A stretch of DNA of 9,926 bases from DASUFH01 sp036274645 (GTDB lineage: Bacteria; Acidobacteriota; Terriglobia; 20CM-2-55-15), in contig DASUFH010000323.1 in NCBI GenBank assembly GCA_036274645.1, positions 1-9,926 on the forward strand, written 5' to 3'. Positions 1 to 7,033 of this stretch are shown here, one piece after another. The position numbers were made by a program, and so were the translations under genes. Below the pieces are notes generated by a model, which ran no database searches, had not been told where the DNA came from, and worked only from the letters and a program-made list of their open reading frames with translations. How positions within the stretch are numbered: position 1 is the first letter of the stretch; each line of letters begins with the position of its first letter.

Positions 1-34
1 GAGAGGGCGCGCGTGCATCGAAGGCGTTCCAAAA
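1..34. repeat. Partial copy of dispersed intergenic repeat (right end)
   Basis: Bases 1-34 match 6416-6449 in the same orientation at 33 of 34 positions, with the single difference at base 26 (g versus c). The matching part includes the end of a palindrome arm (gagagggcgcgcg) and the stretch gcatcgaagg. Similarity stops after the run ttccaaaa at base 34. The rest of this copy lies to the left of the window. It appears to be the end of the same palindromic element seen whole at 6121-6470. Confidence 0.7.
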
Positions 35-56
35 CGCAACCTTGCAATTTCACCGT

Positions 57-85
57 TTGAGCCTTTTCAGCCGTTCTGCTACGAT
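57..85 (+). promoter_or_regulatory. Putative sigma70-type promoter of tRNA-Gln
   Basis: A -35-like TTGAGC (57-62) and a -10-like TACGAT (80-85) are separated by exactly 17 bp. Each matches the consensus at four of six bases. The predicted start would be near base 92, about 13 nt before the mature tRNA, which leaves a short 5' leader for RNase P to remove. The call rests on spacing and position only. Confidence 0.45.
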
Positions 86-104
86 GCTTTTCTCAGTTTG
101 TTGT

Positions 105-175
105 TGGGAGGTCGTCCAACGGTAGGACCGCAGACTCTGGATCTGCTTATCGGGGTTCGAATCCCTGCCTCCCAG
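105..175 (+). tRNA. tRNA-Gln (anticodon CTG)
   Basis: A complete cloverleaf can be folded by eye. The acceptor arm TGGGAGG (105-111) pairs with CCTCCCA (168-174), with G175 as discriminator base. The anticodon stem GCAGA (130-134) pairs with TCTGC (142-146). The seven-base loop CTCTGGA (135-141) holds anticodon CTG at 137-139, which reads CAG glutamine codons. The T arm contains the usual GGTTCGAATCC. The weak first base pair and the loop match the common bacterial tRNA-Gln pattern. No CCA is encoded, so the 3' end must be added by the CCA-adding enzyme. A run of four T follows at 176-179. Confidence 0.95.
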
Positions 176-250
176 TTTTCCTCCGACTGCTTGCCCACCT
201 TTCCCCTTCCCATTTCGTCCGATATAGGGTGATGCGTCATTAGACTTGAA

Positions 251-269
251 CCGCGCGCGCAACGCGCGG
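251..269 (+). promoter_or_regulatory. GC-rich stem-loop in the leader of the small membrane protein gene
   Basis: CCGCGCG (251-257) and CGCGCGG (263-269) form a perfect 7-bp stem with a five-base loop. It lies 10 nt upstream of the ribosome binding site at 280-285. No T run follows, so it does not look like an intrinsic terminator. It might stabilise the leader or modulate translation, but in GC-rich DNA it could also be chance. Confidence 0.3.
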
Positions 270-290
270 CAATCATCCCAAGGAGCAACC

Positions 291-551
291 ATGAGCATGA
301 AAACCAAACGGATCAAGGAGATCGTCGCCCTGACGATGATCGGCGACGGACTCCTTTCTGCAGTCGACCCCAAACGGCATGTCGGACTGTGGAGGGTTGG
401 GCCGAGGCCTCTGCTTCGGTTGACAGATCGTCTGCTCAGAAAGCCCGGGCTGACGCGCATTCTCGGCGTCGCCGCCGTAGCAGGGGGCGTATGGTGGGCT
501 TCACGGCAGAAACCACATCGGGGGACCCGCTTCCTCTGGCGCAGCGCGTAA
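291..551 (+). CDS. Small predicted membrane-associated protein, 86 aa, function unknown
   Basis: The start at 291 is chosen because AAGGAG (280-285) lies five bases upstream. An in-frame ATG at 246 would place the 251-269 hairpin and this ribosome binding site inside the coding region. The protein is basic, with an N-terminal MKTKRIKE segment. It then has a hydrophobic stretch containing IGDGLLSAVDPKRH (residues 17-30), an RVGPRPLLRL segment, and a second short hydrophobic stretch ILGVAAVAGGVWWA (57-70) that could be one membrane span. It ends in a basic tail. The GDG...DPKRH...LW...GP pattern resembles small uncharacterised proteins of similar size in other bacteria, but I cannot name a family. 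It converges with the minus-strand operon, whose last gene ends 53 bp away. Confidence 0.7.
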   Translation: MSMKTKRIKEIVALTMIGDGLLSAVDPKRHVGLWRVGPRPLLRLTDRLLRKPGLTRILGVAAVAGGVWWASRQKPHRGTRFLWRSA

Positions 552-573
552 GGCAGCGCGTAAAAGGGTTTCC

Positions 574-596
574 CCCCGCGCGACCGGAAAGCGGGG
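574..596 (-). terminator. Possible terminator between convergent genes
   Basis: CCCCGC (574-579) pairs with GCGGGG (591-596) around an 11-base loop. The hairpin lies between the stop of the small membrane protein (551) and the stop of the minus-strand operon (605). Read on the minus strand it is followed by GGGAAACCCTTTT, which offers only a delayed four-T run. This suits the end of the operon better than the plus-strand gene, which has no T run after the hairpin. The terminator is weak. Confidence 0.35.
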
Positions 597-604
597 CCGC
601 CGCG

Positions 605-1662
605 TTATCGCAGGCCCTGCTTTTCGGCGCGTCGCAGTTCGTCTTCGATCACGCGGGAAAGCTCATCGAACGTGAGAGCGCCTGAGAAGTATCGCCCGTT
701 GACGAACATCGCCGGAGTGCCGGTCACACCAACCCTCGAGCCCTCCTGAATGTCTCTGCGCACCGCCGCGGTGTATTTGCCGGAATCGAGACAGGTATCG
801 AATGTGCCGGTGTTGAGTTTCAGCTTTGCCGCCTTCTCTTTGAGGGAAGGAACGTCCAGGTTTTCCTGATCTGTGAACATTGCGTCGTGCATCTCCCAGA
901 ACCGCTGCTGGTCATTGGCGCAGAGGGACGCCTCGGCCGCCTTCGGCGCATGGGGGTGGCTGGGCAACGGATACTGGCGGTAAACGAGCCGCACCTTGTC
1001 CTTGTAGCGCTCCAGGGCTTCCTTTATAGCCGGATAGGTCAGGCCACAGAACGGGCACTCGAAATCGGAAAACTCCACGATCGTCACGGGAGTGGACGGG
1101 CCCGAGCCGCCGCGGGTCGGAAATCCCTGAGTCTCCACCATCGTTCGCGCCGGCTCGAAGTACACCTCGACTCCGTATTGCTTCTTCAGGCCTTCGAGGT
1201 ACCGGCGAAACGTCAGATCACGAGCCTGGTCATGAAGGTATTCGCGAATCTCCGGAAGCGCTTCTTCACGTGGAAGACCGATGCGGGGGCCGTTCATTGC
1301 CCAGAATGCGGCCACGGCCTCGTCCGATGGCGGTGGAGTCTGGGCTTCGATCTCCTTGTCCAGCAGCGCGTCGACGGTGAGCTTCTGCTTTCCCGCTTCC
1401 AGGCGGATCAGGCGCTCGGCCAGCATGTTGTTCAGCGCCTGCTCCAGAGCCTCGCTCCGATCCCGCGTGTAGCTGAGTTCGGCCAGCGTCCGCTTCAGCT
1501 CCAGACGGCTCAGCGCGTCGTTGGCCTCCTGTTCGACCTGCCCTTCGGTGATCGGCTCACCGTTCACGACGGCAAGTTTCTTCGACTCGGACTGGGCGCT
1601 GGAACGCTGGACAGTCCCCGCCCCGAGACATCCGACGACAGCCATCAGCGCAATCGCAGTTC

Positions 1663-1666
<4 letters not shown>
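605..1666 (-). CDS. Periplasmic SurA_N-like / DsbA-family thiol oxidoreductase fusion
   Basis: This 353-aa exported protein has two parts. Residues 1-25 form a signal sequence. VVGC at residues 10-13 also fits a short lipobox, so membrane anchoring through Cys13 is an alternative to signal peptidase I cleavage near residue 25. Residues 28-170 resemble a SurA N-terminal chaperone domain: AVVNGEPIT at the start, then long charged helices, with no parvulin PPIase domain. Residues 190-350 are a DsbA/thioredoxin_4 domain with TIVEFSDFECPFC, the redox motif C204-P-F-C207, and cis-proline P318 in TGTP. Two further cysteines (C249, C292) could form a structural disulfide. The family oxidises or shuffles disulfides in the periplasm. 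It is the last gene of the exporter operon, and its ATG overlaps the ATPase stop by 4 nt (ATGA, 1663-1666), which suggests translational coupling. A role in folding the exported substrate or the adaptor is inference. Confidence 0.87.
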
Positions 1667-2361
<695 letters not shown>

Positions 2362-2398
2362 TTCGTTTCCATGCTCCTTGCCTGCCCGATTCTGCCCA

Positions 2399-3781
2399 TC
2401 ACTTCTTGGCCTGCACACGATCGCCGGGCTTCAACACGTTCAACTGTTCTCCGACGATGATCGCTTCATTCCCGGTCAGGCCCGCGGACACGTATACATC
2501 ACTACCGGTCTCCCTGGCCACCGTTACGGGCCTCGGCTGGACAACGCCCCCGGAAACGGTCCATACGGCTTTCCCCGACTCCCGGTCAATCAACGCCCGC
2601 TTGGGAACAATTAGCAACTTCTCACCCGACTTCTCACCCAACTTCTCACCTAACTTCTCACCCAACGACGGATCCTTCGCTGAAGTCTCATCGGCCAGAA
2701 ACGTCACGCGCGCGTTCATTTCCGGCCGGATGAAACTATCGGGCTGGAGGATCTTCACCTTCACCTGAACGGTGGCTTTCTGCCGATTGGCTTCGGGCGC
2801 AATCTCATCGACGCGGCACGCGTAGGATCGATCGGGAAACGCGTCGGTGACCAGCGAGCAGGCCTGGCGCGAACCGATGCGATTGAAGTCGTTCTGGCTG
2901 ATGTCGAGTTCCACCTGGACATCGTTCAGATCCGCCAGCGTGACGACAAACGACTTTGCGCCGCGGTCGCCCACAAACGATGTCGTGACCATCTCGCCCT
3001 GTTCGACGTTGCGCTCGAGAATGGTGCCCGCGATCGGCACGCGTATCTCCGTGGAATCGAGGATCGTGCGGGCGTAGTCCGCCGCAGCTTTTGCGCGGGC
3101 CATGTCGGCGCGCGCGCTGGCGATCTGTTCCACGCGCGGGCCCTGCCGGACCAGTTCATACGTGTGCTTCAGCGAGGCCAGCGCGGCGCGAGACGTGTCG
3201 TAGCGGCCGCGGGCCTCGTCAAGGCTCTGAGCCGGGGCGACGCCTTCCTTCACCAGGTTGTCGATTCGTTTGTAATACGCCTCGTCGGCCCGCAGCTGCG
3301 CCTCTGCGCGTTCGATATCGGAACTCGCCCGCGCAATCTCCTCGGGGCGCGAACCGGCCTCCAGTTCGGCCAGACGGGCTTTCGCGGTGTCGAATGCGGC
3401 GGCCGCCTGATCGTACTGGGCGCGATATTCGCGATCTTCCAGGCGGACGATGACCTGGTCCTTCTTCACGGGATCGCCCTTCTCCACCCCGATCCAGGCG
3501 ACACGACCGGCGATCTTGGAGCCGACCTGAATCTTGTGATGCGCGATGATGTATCCGTTGGCGATCAGAATGGCCGATTCCACGTCCGAATCCGGACGAG
3601 GACGAACCGTATCGACCACCACGGGAGCCGCTCCCGCCCGGTATTCGCGAAACGCAAAGACGGCCAGCGCGGCGGCAATCACGACGACCACAAGCCACAC
3701 GAAACCTTTTCCCCGCCGCGGCTGGCTGCGCTGGCTCTTGTCGATCTTCAGTTTGTTCAGTTCGTTTGACAGTTGATCCAT
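2399..3781 (-). CDS. MacA/HlyD-type periplasmic adaptor (membrane fusion) protein
   Basis: This 460-aa protein is anchored in the inner membrane and would link the ABC permeases to a periplasmic conduit. From the ATG at 3781 it has a short basic cytoplasmic N-terminus and one transmembrane segment (about 27-44). The first lipoyl half (about 80-118, with GVEKGDPVKKDQVIVRLED) is followed by an alpha-helical hairpin (about 120-240) with the internally repeated phrases GSRPEEI and GPRVEQI. Then come the second lipoyl half (about 245-265, IRVPIAGTILERNVEQGE), a beta-barrel domain (about 280-345) and a membrane-proximal domain (390-458). Residues 373-388 are a degenerate four-residue repeat (L/S-G-E-K) encoded by a 12-bp tandem repeat between the last two domains. 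The start at 3781, 7 nt after the permease stop, is preferred because an upstream extension to 3880 would overlap the permease gene. No convincing ribosome binding site is visible, so translation probably depends on reinitiation. No TolC-like gene is present in the window. Confidence 0.92.
   Translation of the reverse strand: MDQLSNELNKLKIDKSQRSQPRRGKGFVWLVVVVIAAALAVFAFREYRAGAAPVVVDTVRPRPDSDVESAILIANGYIIAHHKIQVGSKIAGRVAWIGVEKGDPVKKDQVIVRLEDREYRAQYDQAAAAFDTAKARLAELEAGSRPEEIARASSDIERAEAQLRADEAYYKRIDNLVKEGVAPAQSLDEARGRYDTSRAALASLKHTYELVRQGPRVEQIASARADMARAKAAADYARTILDSTEIRVPIAGTILERNVEQGEMVTTSFVGDRGAKSFVVTLADLNDVQVELDISQNDFNRIGSRQACSLVTDAFPDRSYACRVDEIAPEANRQKATVQVKVKILQPDSFIRPEMNARVTFLADETSAKDPSLGEKLGEKLGEKSGEKLLIVPKRALIDRESGKAVWTVSGGVVQPRPVTVARETGSDVYVSAGLTGNEAIIVGEQLNVLKPGDRVQAKK
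2616..2663. repeat. 12-bp tandem repeat, four units, inside the adaptor gene
   Basis: Four consecutive 12-bp units of the form aacttctcaccc occupy 2616-2627, 2628-2639, 2640-2651 and 2652-2663. The first and fourth are identical. The second differs at its first base and the third at its last. Because 12 is a multiple of three, unit loss or gain keeps the frame and changes the protein by four residues. The translation is a Gly-Glu-Lys-rich linker before the C-terminal domain of the adaptor. Confidence 0.9.
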
Positions 3782-3788
3782 GACTCGA

Positions 3789-4928
3789 CTAGCCGTCTGA
3801 TCGGAGCGCCCGCACAATGGGAACACGCGACGCCAGGCGCGCCGGGAGCAGGCCGCCGATTCCCCCCATGATGGCCGCAAAGAGAATACCCTCGGCCATC
3901 AATTCCGGCGTGATCCTGAATTGAAACACGACCTCGGAGAATGACGTGAAATTCGTGGTTCCCGTGGAAATCCCATGGACCGGAAGAGCGAGCAGGCACC
4001 CGACGATCCCGCCGACGATCCCGAGCACAATCGACTCCAGGACGAACGACACCAGGATGCTCCACCGCCGGAATCCCAGCACGCGCAGCGTCGCGATCTC
4101 ACGCGTCCGGCGCGAGGTGGCCGCGTACATCGTGTTCATGACGGCGAAACACGACCCGATGGCCATGATGACCGCAACAAAGTACGCCAGGATCTTGATG
4201 GCGTCGCCGGTCGAGGTCTGTTTTTCAAAGTACTCCCGCTCGCCCACGGCGTCCAGTTTGAGACGCCGGTCATCCGCAATCCGCTTCTGGAGATCGGCCG
4301 TTGCGTCCTCACCCGAAGTCCGGAGAAGGATGGAACTGTAGATCGGCCGTTCAAACTCCTGCGCCACCTCGTTGTAGTCCGCCCAGATCTCCGAGTCGTA
4401 TGCCGTCCGCGCGGCATCGAATATGCCGACGACCTTCCAGTCGCTCCGGCCGATCCGGATCGACTCGCCAAGTCCCGTATCCTTGAACCGCTCCGATATC
4501 GAGCGGCTCACCACCATCTCGCGGAGACCAGGCTTGAACATCTGGCCCTCGACCAGCTGGATCCCTGGCCGCAGCGCCATCGAATTTTCCGAGATCCCCC
4601 GGATCATCACGTTGGATGTCTCTCCGGTAACGCGCGGATGATTGATGATAACGACGATTTCACCCGCGGCCGCTTCCACGCCATCCATCGTCTCGACGAT
4701 CTTCTTCACATCGCGATCGAAGAAACTGTTTGTCTCGGTCTGGGATCCACGGCGGATCAGGATCAGATTCAACGGATTTCCCGTGTCGACGTAGGTGCTC
4801 TGCAGACCGCGCACCATCGCCAGGATCGAGACAAACACGGCGACCGTCAACGCCACGCCAAAAACGGTCATCGCCGTTCCCATACGCCGAACAACGACAC
4901 TCCGGATGTTGTACTTGATGGGAATCAC
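3789..4928 (-). CDS. ABC transporter permease, MacB/FtsX type (permease B)
   Basis: This 379-aa permease has the four-helix FtsX/MacB layout. A first transmembrane segment (about 18-40) follows the N-terminal KYNIRSVVVRR. A large extracytoplasmic MacB_PCD-like domain (about 45-240) follows, and then three more membrane segments (about 245-268, 290-317, 341-365). The conserved cytoplasmic loop after helix 2, TSRRTREIATLRVLGFRR (271-288), is the expected contact with the ATPase, and the C-terminus VPIVRALRSDG is typical of the family. Translation starts at a GTG (4928-4926) that overlaps the upstream permease stop as GTGA (4925-4928), so coupling is expected. It is clearly different in sequence from the upstream permease, so the pair probably forms a heterodimer. 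The substrate cannot be read from the sequence. Confidence 0.92.
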   Translation of the reverse strand: MIPIKYNIRSVVVRRMGTAMTVFGVALTVAVFVSILAMVRGLQSTYVDTGNPLNLILIRRGSQTETNSFFDRDVKKIVETMDGVEAAAGEIVVIINHPRVTGETSNVMIRGISENSMALRPGIQLVEGQMFKPGLREMVVSRSISERFKDTGLGESIRIGRSDWKVVGIFDAARTAYDSEIWADYNEVAQEFERPIYSSILLRTSGEDATADLQKRIADDRRLKLDAVGEREYFEKQTSTGDAIKILAYFVAVIMAIGSCFAVMNTMYAATSRRTREIATLRVLGFRRWSILVSFVLESIVLGIVGGIVGCLLALPVHGISTGTTNFTSFSEVVFQFRITPELMAEGILFAAIMGGIGGLLPARLASRVPIVRALRSDG

Positions 4929-6079
4929 TGCGCGCGTCTCCGCAATGCCACCGCGATGGGCATCCGGGACACATTCAGCGCCGGAAAGAAGGTGCTGATC
5001 ACTGCGACGGCCAGCGAGACGGCGCCAGCAAATCCGACGGTCTCCCAGCGAACATCGAGAAACGGAACAAATCCCTGGGTGACCGCCCCCATATCGAGCC
5101 CACGATACAGGTATCTGCCGGCAAGAGCGCCCAGCAGACCGCCGGTCACGGCGATCAGAGCGGACTCGACAATGGTCATCGTCAGAATAAGTCCAGGCGT
5201 AAATCCGAGGGTCTTCAGAATCGCGATTTCACCGGTCCGCTCGCGAATGGACATCGCCATGGTGTTCGCGGCCACGAGGACGACCGTAAAGAGCACCACC
5301 GTCGAAATGCTGGTGATGAGAAACCGGACGTTGCCCATCATCGATACAAAACCCAGTATGAAGGCCCCTTCCGTCTCTGTTTTTGTTGGCGCGGCGCTGT
5401 TCTGGAACATCGAATCGACCGAATCCACAATGGCTGGCACGTCGTCGGAACTGCCGGCCCGAATCACAAACGTCCCCGGGCGGTCCGCCATTTCCTTCGG
5501 AATCAGCTCGTTCAGATAGTCCCAGTGGAAGTAGAACGAATCGTCGCTGTTGCCGCCTTCGAGGAACCCGGCGATCCGGGTCTCGACATCCACCGGGAAG
5601 ATGTCCCCCTTCAAGGTGATGGTCTGCCCCACCTTCCAGTCGAACCGCTTAGCCAGCCGTTTGCCGGCCAGGGAGGCGGTCCGGTTCTTCAGGAACGTCT
5701 CGCGTTGTTCCGGAGACTCCACCTGGTAGTCGGGATAAACGTCGAAAAAGTGATCGGCGTCGACCGCAAACCGGGCGAAGAAGTTCGCGGGATCGATGTA
5801 TTCCCCACCAAACCACTGGTTCGAAACGGCGAACTCCACGCCCGGCACCTTCAGGATGCGTTCCTTGTATGCGACCGGCATGTTGTTCGCCAGCCCGGTG
5901 GCATGACGCGTCAGGACGCGACGGGCGGATTCCGGGGTCGCGGGAGGGTTTTCGAGCGCTTCCAGCAACGTCCGTAACGTGCAGATCAGGAACAGCGACA
6001 TCCCGATACTGAGAACGGTGAGGACGGTCCGGCGGCGATTGCGAAATGTATTCCGGAGGACGAACGAAACAAACTTCAT
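4925..6079 (-). CDS. ABC transporter permease, MacB/FtsX type (permease A), first gene of the operon
   Basis: This 384-aa FtsX-fold permease has a basic start (RNTFRNRRR, 9-17), transmembrane segment 1 (about 18-37) and an extracytoplasmic MacB_PCD-like domain (about 45-245) with GKRLAKRFDWKVGQTI. Three further segments lie at about 251-275, 296-320 and 345-367. The cytoplasmic loop SIRERTGEIAILKTLGF (277-293) is the FtsX signature and probably docks the ATPase. The C-terminus SRMPIAVALRRRAQ is typical. With permease B it would make the membrane channel or lever of a heterodimeric MacB/Lol-like system. No Shine-Dalgarno is visible upstream of the ATG at 6079. The predicted promoter at 6092-6120 would put the transcript start only a few bases before the ATG, consistent with near-leaderless translation. 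Confidence 0.92.
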   Translation of the reverse strand: MKFVSFVLRNTFRNRRRTVLTVLSIGMSLFLICTLRTLLEALENPPATPESARRVLTRHATGLANNMPVAYKERILKVPGVEFAVSNQWFGGEYIDPANFFARFAVDADHFFDVYPDYQVESPEQRETFLKNRTASLAGKRLAKRFDWKVGQTITLKGDIFPVDVETRIAGFLEGGNSDDSFYFHWDYLNELIPKEMADRPGTFVIRAGSSDDVPAIVDSVDSMFQNSAAPTKTETEGAFILGFVSMMGNVRFLITSISTVVLFTVVLVAANTMAMSIRERTGEIAILKTLGFTPGLILTMTIVESALIAVTGGLLGALAGRYLYRGLDMGAVTQGFVPFLDVRWETVGFAGAVSLAVAVISTFFPALNVSRMPIAVALRRRAQ

Positions 6080-6091
6080 GCGCGGGTAGTA

Positions 6092-6120
6092 ACTCTACGA
6101 CGCCACGCCCGAAATCTCAA
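6092..6120 (-). promoter_or_regulatory. Putative sigma70-type promoter of the ABC exporter operon
   Basis: On the minus strand, TTGAGA (6120-6115, five of six consensus bases) and TAGAGT (6097-6092, four of six) are separated by exactly 17 bp. The start of transcription would fall near 6085, leaving about six nucleotides before the ATG at 6079. That fits the lack of a ribosome binding site there. The -35 box directly touches the outer edge of the inverted-repeat element that begins at 6121. Confidence 0.45.
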
Positions 6121-6257
6121 CCGCCCCTGCAGTTTGGACATTTGAAAGGCTCAGTTCAGGCAATGAATTCGCGTTTACATCTCGGATCTGCCGCTTCGCT
6201 GCAGTAGATTGACGCAAACGAAGCGTGAGTGTGGGAGCCGGCTGGAGTGGCGCCGCC

Positions 6258-6280
6258 CTCTCCCGGCTCCGCCGGGAGAG
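6258..6280. repeat. Perfect 10-bp hairpin, left palindrome of the element
   Basis: CTCTCCCGGC (6258-6267) pairs with GCCGGGAGAG (6271-6280) around a three-base loop, and one more C-G pair extends it outward. It is the mirror partner of the hairpin at 6398-6420. Such paired hairpins are typical of REP/BIME-like intergenic modules. Confidence 0.8.
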
Positions 6281-6340
6281 GAGGGAGCGAGCCGCAGAGC
6301 GCGAGCCCGATAGGGCGAAGCAGAAAGAAAAGACGAGCGA

Positions 6341-6374
6341 CAGGTGAGGTCCCTTGATTGTTTGCCCTCACCTG
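6341..6374. repeat. Central 9-bp stem of the element
   Basis: CAGGTGAGG (6341-6349) is the exact reverse complement of CCTCACCTG (6366-6374), with 16 bases between them. It is the apex of the larger inverted arrangement, and transcription through the region could fold it into a long cruciform-like RNA. Confidence 0.75.
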
Positions 6375-6397
6375 GCCTTCGCTTCGCTCAGGCCCTC

Positions 6398-6420
6398 CTC
6401 TCCCAGCTGCGCTGGGAGAG
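6398..6420. repeat. Perfect 10-bp hairpin, right palindrome of the element
   Basis: CTCTCCCAGC (6398-6407) pairs with GCTGGGAGAG (6411-6420) around a tgc loop. Its two stem halves differ from the left hairpin in a compensated way (GGC/GCC there, AGC/GCT here). The pairing has therefore been kept while the bases changed. Confidence 0.8.
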
Positions 6421-6526
6421 GGCGCGCGTGCATCGAAGGCCTTCCAAAATGTCCAAACTCCAGTGGGCGGTATAGACAGTCAGAGACCGCCCCCTACAGG
6501 CAGACGGGGGACCAACGCAGGAGCGG

Positions 6527-6952
6527 TCAACTGTAGCGGCGGCTGGCGAACTCGATCCAGCCTTCTTCGTGGCGCTTCTGGGGATCCTTGTGAGTCCAGT
6601 GCATGCGCCCGCCCTTTTCACTCCAGATGTATTCGCCGTGGACTTTCACGTCCGCCCCCACCATCAGATTCTCGACACGGGGCGCAATCTCGAGGTTGTG
6701 GACGATGAGCAGGGTCTGACCGGACCCGAGCCGGATAATGAAGCGTTGATGGCGGGAGCCTTCATTGTCGTCGGGAAGGAGCGTGATGACGGTTCCTTCA
6801 ACCGTCATCATCACGCCACTGCGGCGATTGCGGAACGCTTCCTCGGCGCTTCCGGCGCTCGGCCAGTACCTCGCCAGGAAATCCAGGCTGTGATTGCTGT
6901 GGTACGCGTAGGCTCCTGAAGCCAGCAGGAGCGCCAGGATAAGCCGCTTCAT
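6527..6952 (-). CDS. Secreted DUF3465 family protein
   Basis: This 141-aa protein begins with a signal peptide (KRLILALLLASGAYA, cleavage probably after residue 16). The mature part carries the DUF3465 pattern: VEGTVITLLPDDNEGSRHQR (51-70), FIIRLGSGQTLLIVHNLEIA (71-90), then a GEYIW segment, MHWTHKDP (117-124) and GWIEF (131-135). The order of beta strands suggests a small barrel fold. The conserved His, Trp and Asp residues (RHQRF, HNLEIAPR, WTHKDP) hint at a ligand or metal site, but the family's function is not known. The length is normal. It lies 81 nt downstream of the dehydrogenase gene on the same strand, so it may be cotranscribed with it. No strong ribosome binding site is seen. Confidence 0.85.
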   Translation of the reverse strand: MKRLILALLLASGAYAYHSNHSLDFLARYWPSAGSAEEAFRNRRSGVMMTVEGTVITLLPDDNEGSRHQRFIIRLGSGQTLLIVHNLEIAPRVENLMVGADVKVHGEYIWSEKGGRMHWTHKDPQKRHEEGWIEFASRRYS

Positions 6953-6976
6953 GCTAATTTCTCACAACTCCACTCC

Positions 6977-6995
6977 GGTATGGCCGAACCATACC
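6977..6995. repeat. Perfect 7-bp hairpin between dehydrogenase and DUF3465 genes
   Basis: GGTATGG (6977-6983) pairs with CCATACC (6989-6995) around a five-base loop. It lies in the 81-nt spacer between the two minus-strand genes. No T run follows it on either strand, so it is not a classical terminator. It could be an mRNA processing or stability element, or an operator. Confidence 0.4.
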
Positions 6996-7033
6996 ACGCG
7001 GCCACAAAAATCCAGTCTGATCCGGACGGGATT

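Larger units (their letters stand above)
6121..6470. repeat. MITE-like palindromic intergenic element with imperfect terminal inverted repeats
   Basis: This fills most of the 447-bp gap between 6080 and 6526. The ends are inverted copies of each other: AGTTTGGACATTT (6131-6143) against AAATGTCCAAACT (6447-6459), 13 of 13 bases. This is flanked on the outside by CCGCCC (6121-6126) and GGGCGG (6465-6470), and continues inward with one gap as GAAAGGC against GGCCTTCC. Inside are two 10-bp hairpins, 6258-6280 and 6398-6420. They are themselves inverted with respect to each other through GAGGAGGG/CCCTCCTC. A central stem, CAGGTGAGG (6341-6349) with CCTCACCTG (6366-6374), closes the structure. No transposase and no clear target-site duplication are visible. 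The right part recurs at 1-34, so the element is dispersed. Confidence 0.6.

Noticed and set aside
246..290. Upstream ATG extension of the small membrane protein
   Set aside because: The AAGGAG at 280-285 fits the ATG at 291, and the extension would encode the hairpin region as an Arg/Ala-rich tail without support.
541..563. Direct repeat gcagcgcgtaa (541-551 and 553-563) duplicating the stop codon of the small gene
   Set aside because: It is a real 11-base duplication, but short and GC-rich. The likely explanation is local slippage with no functional consequence.
2616..2663. Short tandem repeat considered as a CRISPR-like array
   Set aside because: The units are contiguous with no spacers, lie in frame within a gene, and no cas genes are nearby.
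3975..5519. A 514-codon plus-strand open frame
   Set aside because: It lies opposite the two permease genes, has no family-like segments, and is rich in Arg/His/Asp as expected for antisense of GC-rich coding DNA. The minus-strand genes have clear transmembrane and family patterns.
6156..6371. A 71-codon minus-strand open frame inside the repeat element
   Set aside because: Its sequence is dictated by the palindromes and it has no ribosome binding site. It is best explained as a by-product of the repeat.
6490..6510. CCCCC/GGGGG stem just downstream of the DUF3465 gene as a terminator
   Set aside because: It has only five base pairs with an 11-base loop and no T run on the minus strand, so it is not distinguishable from chance.
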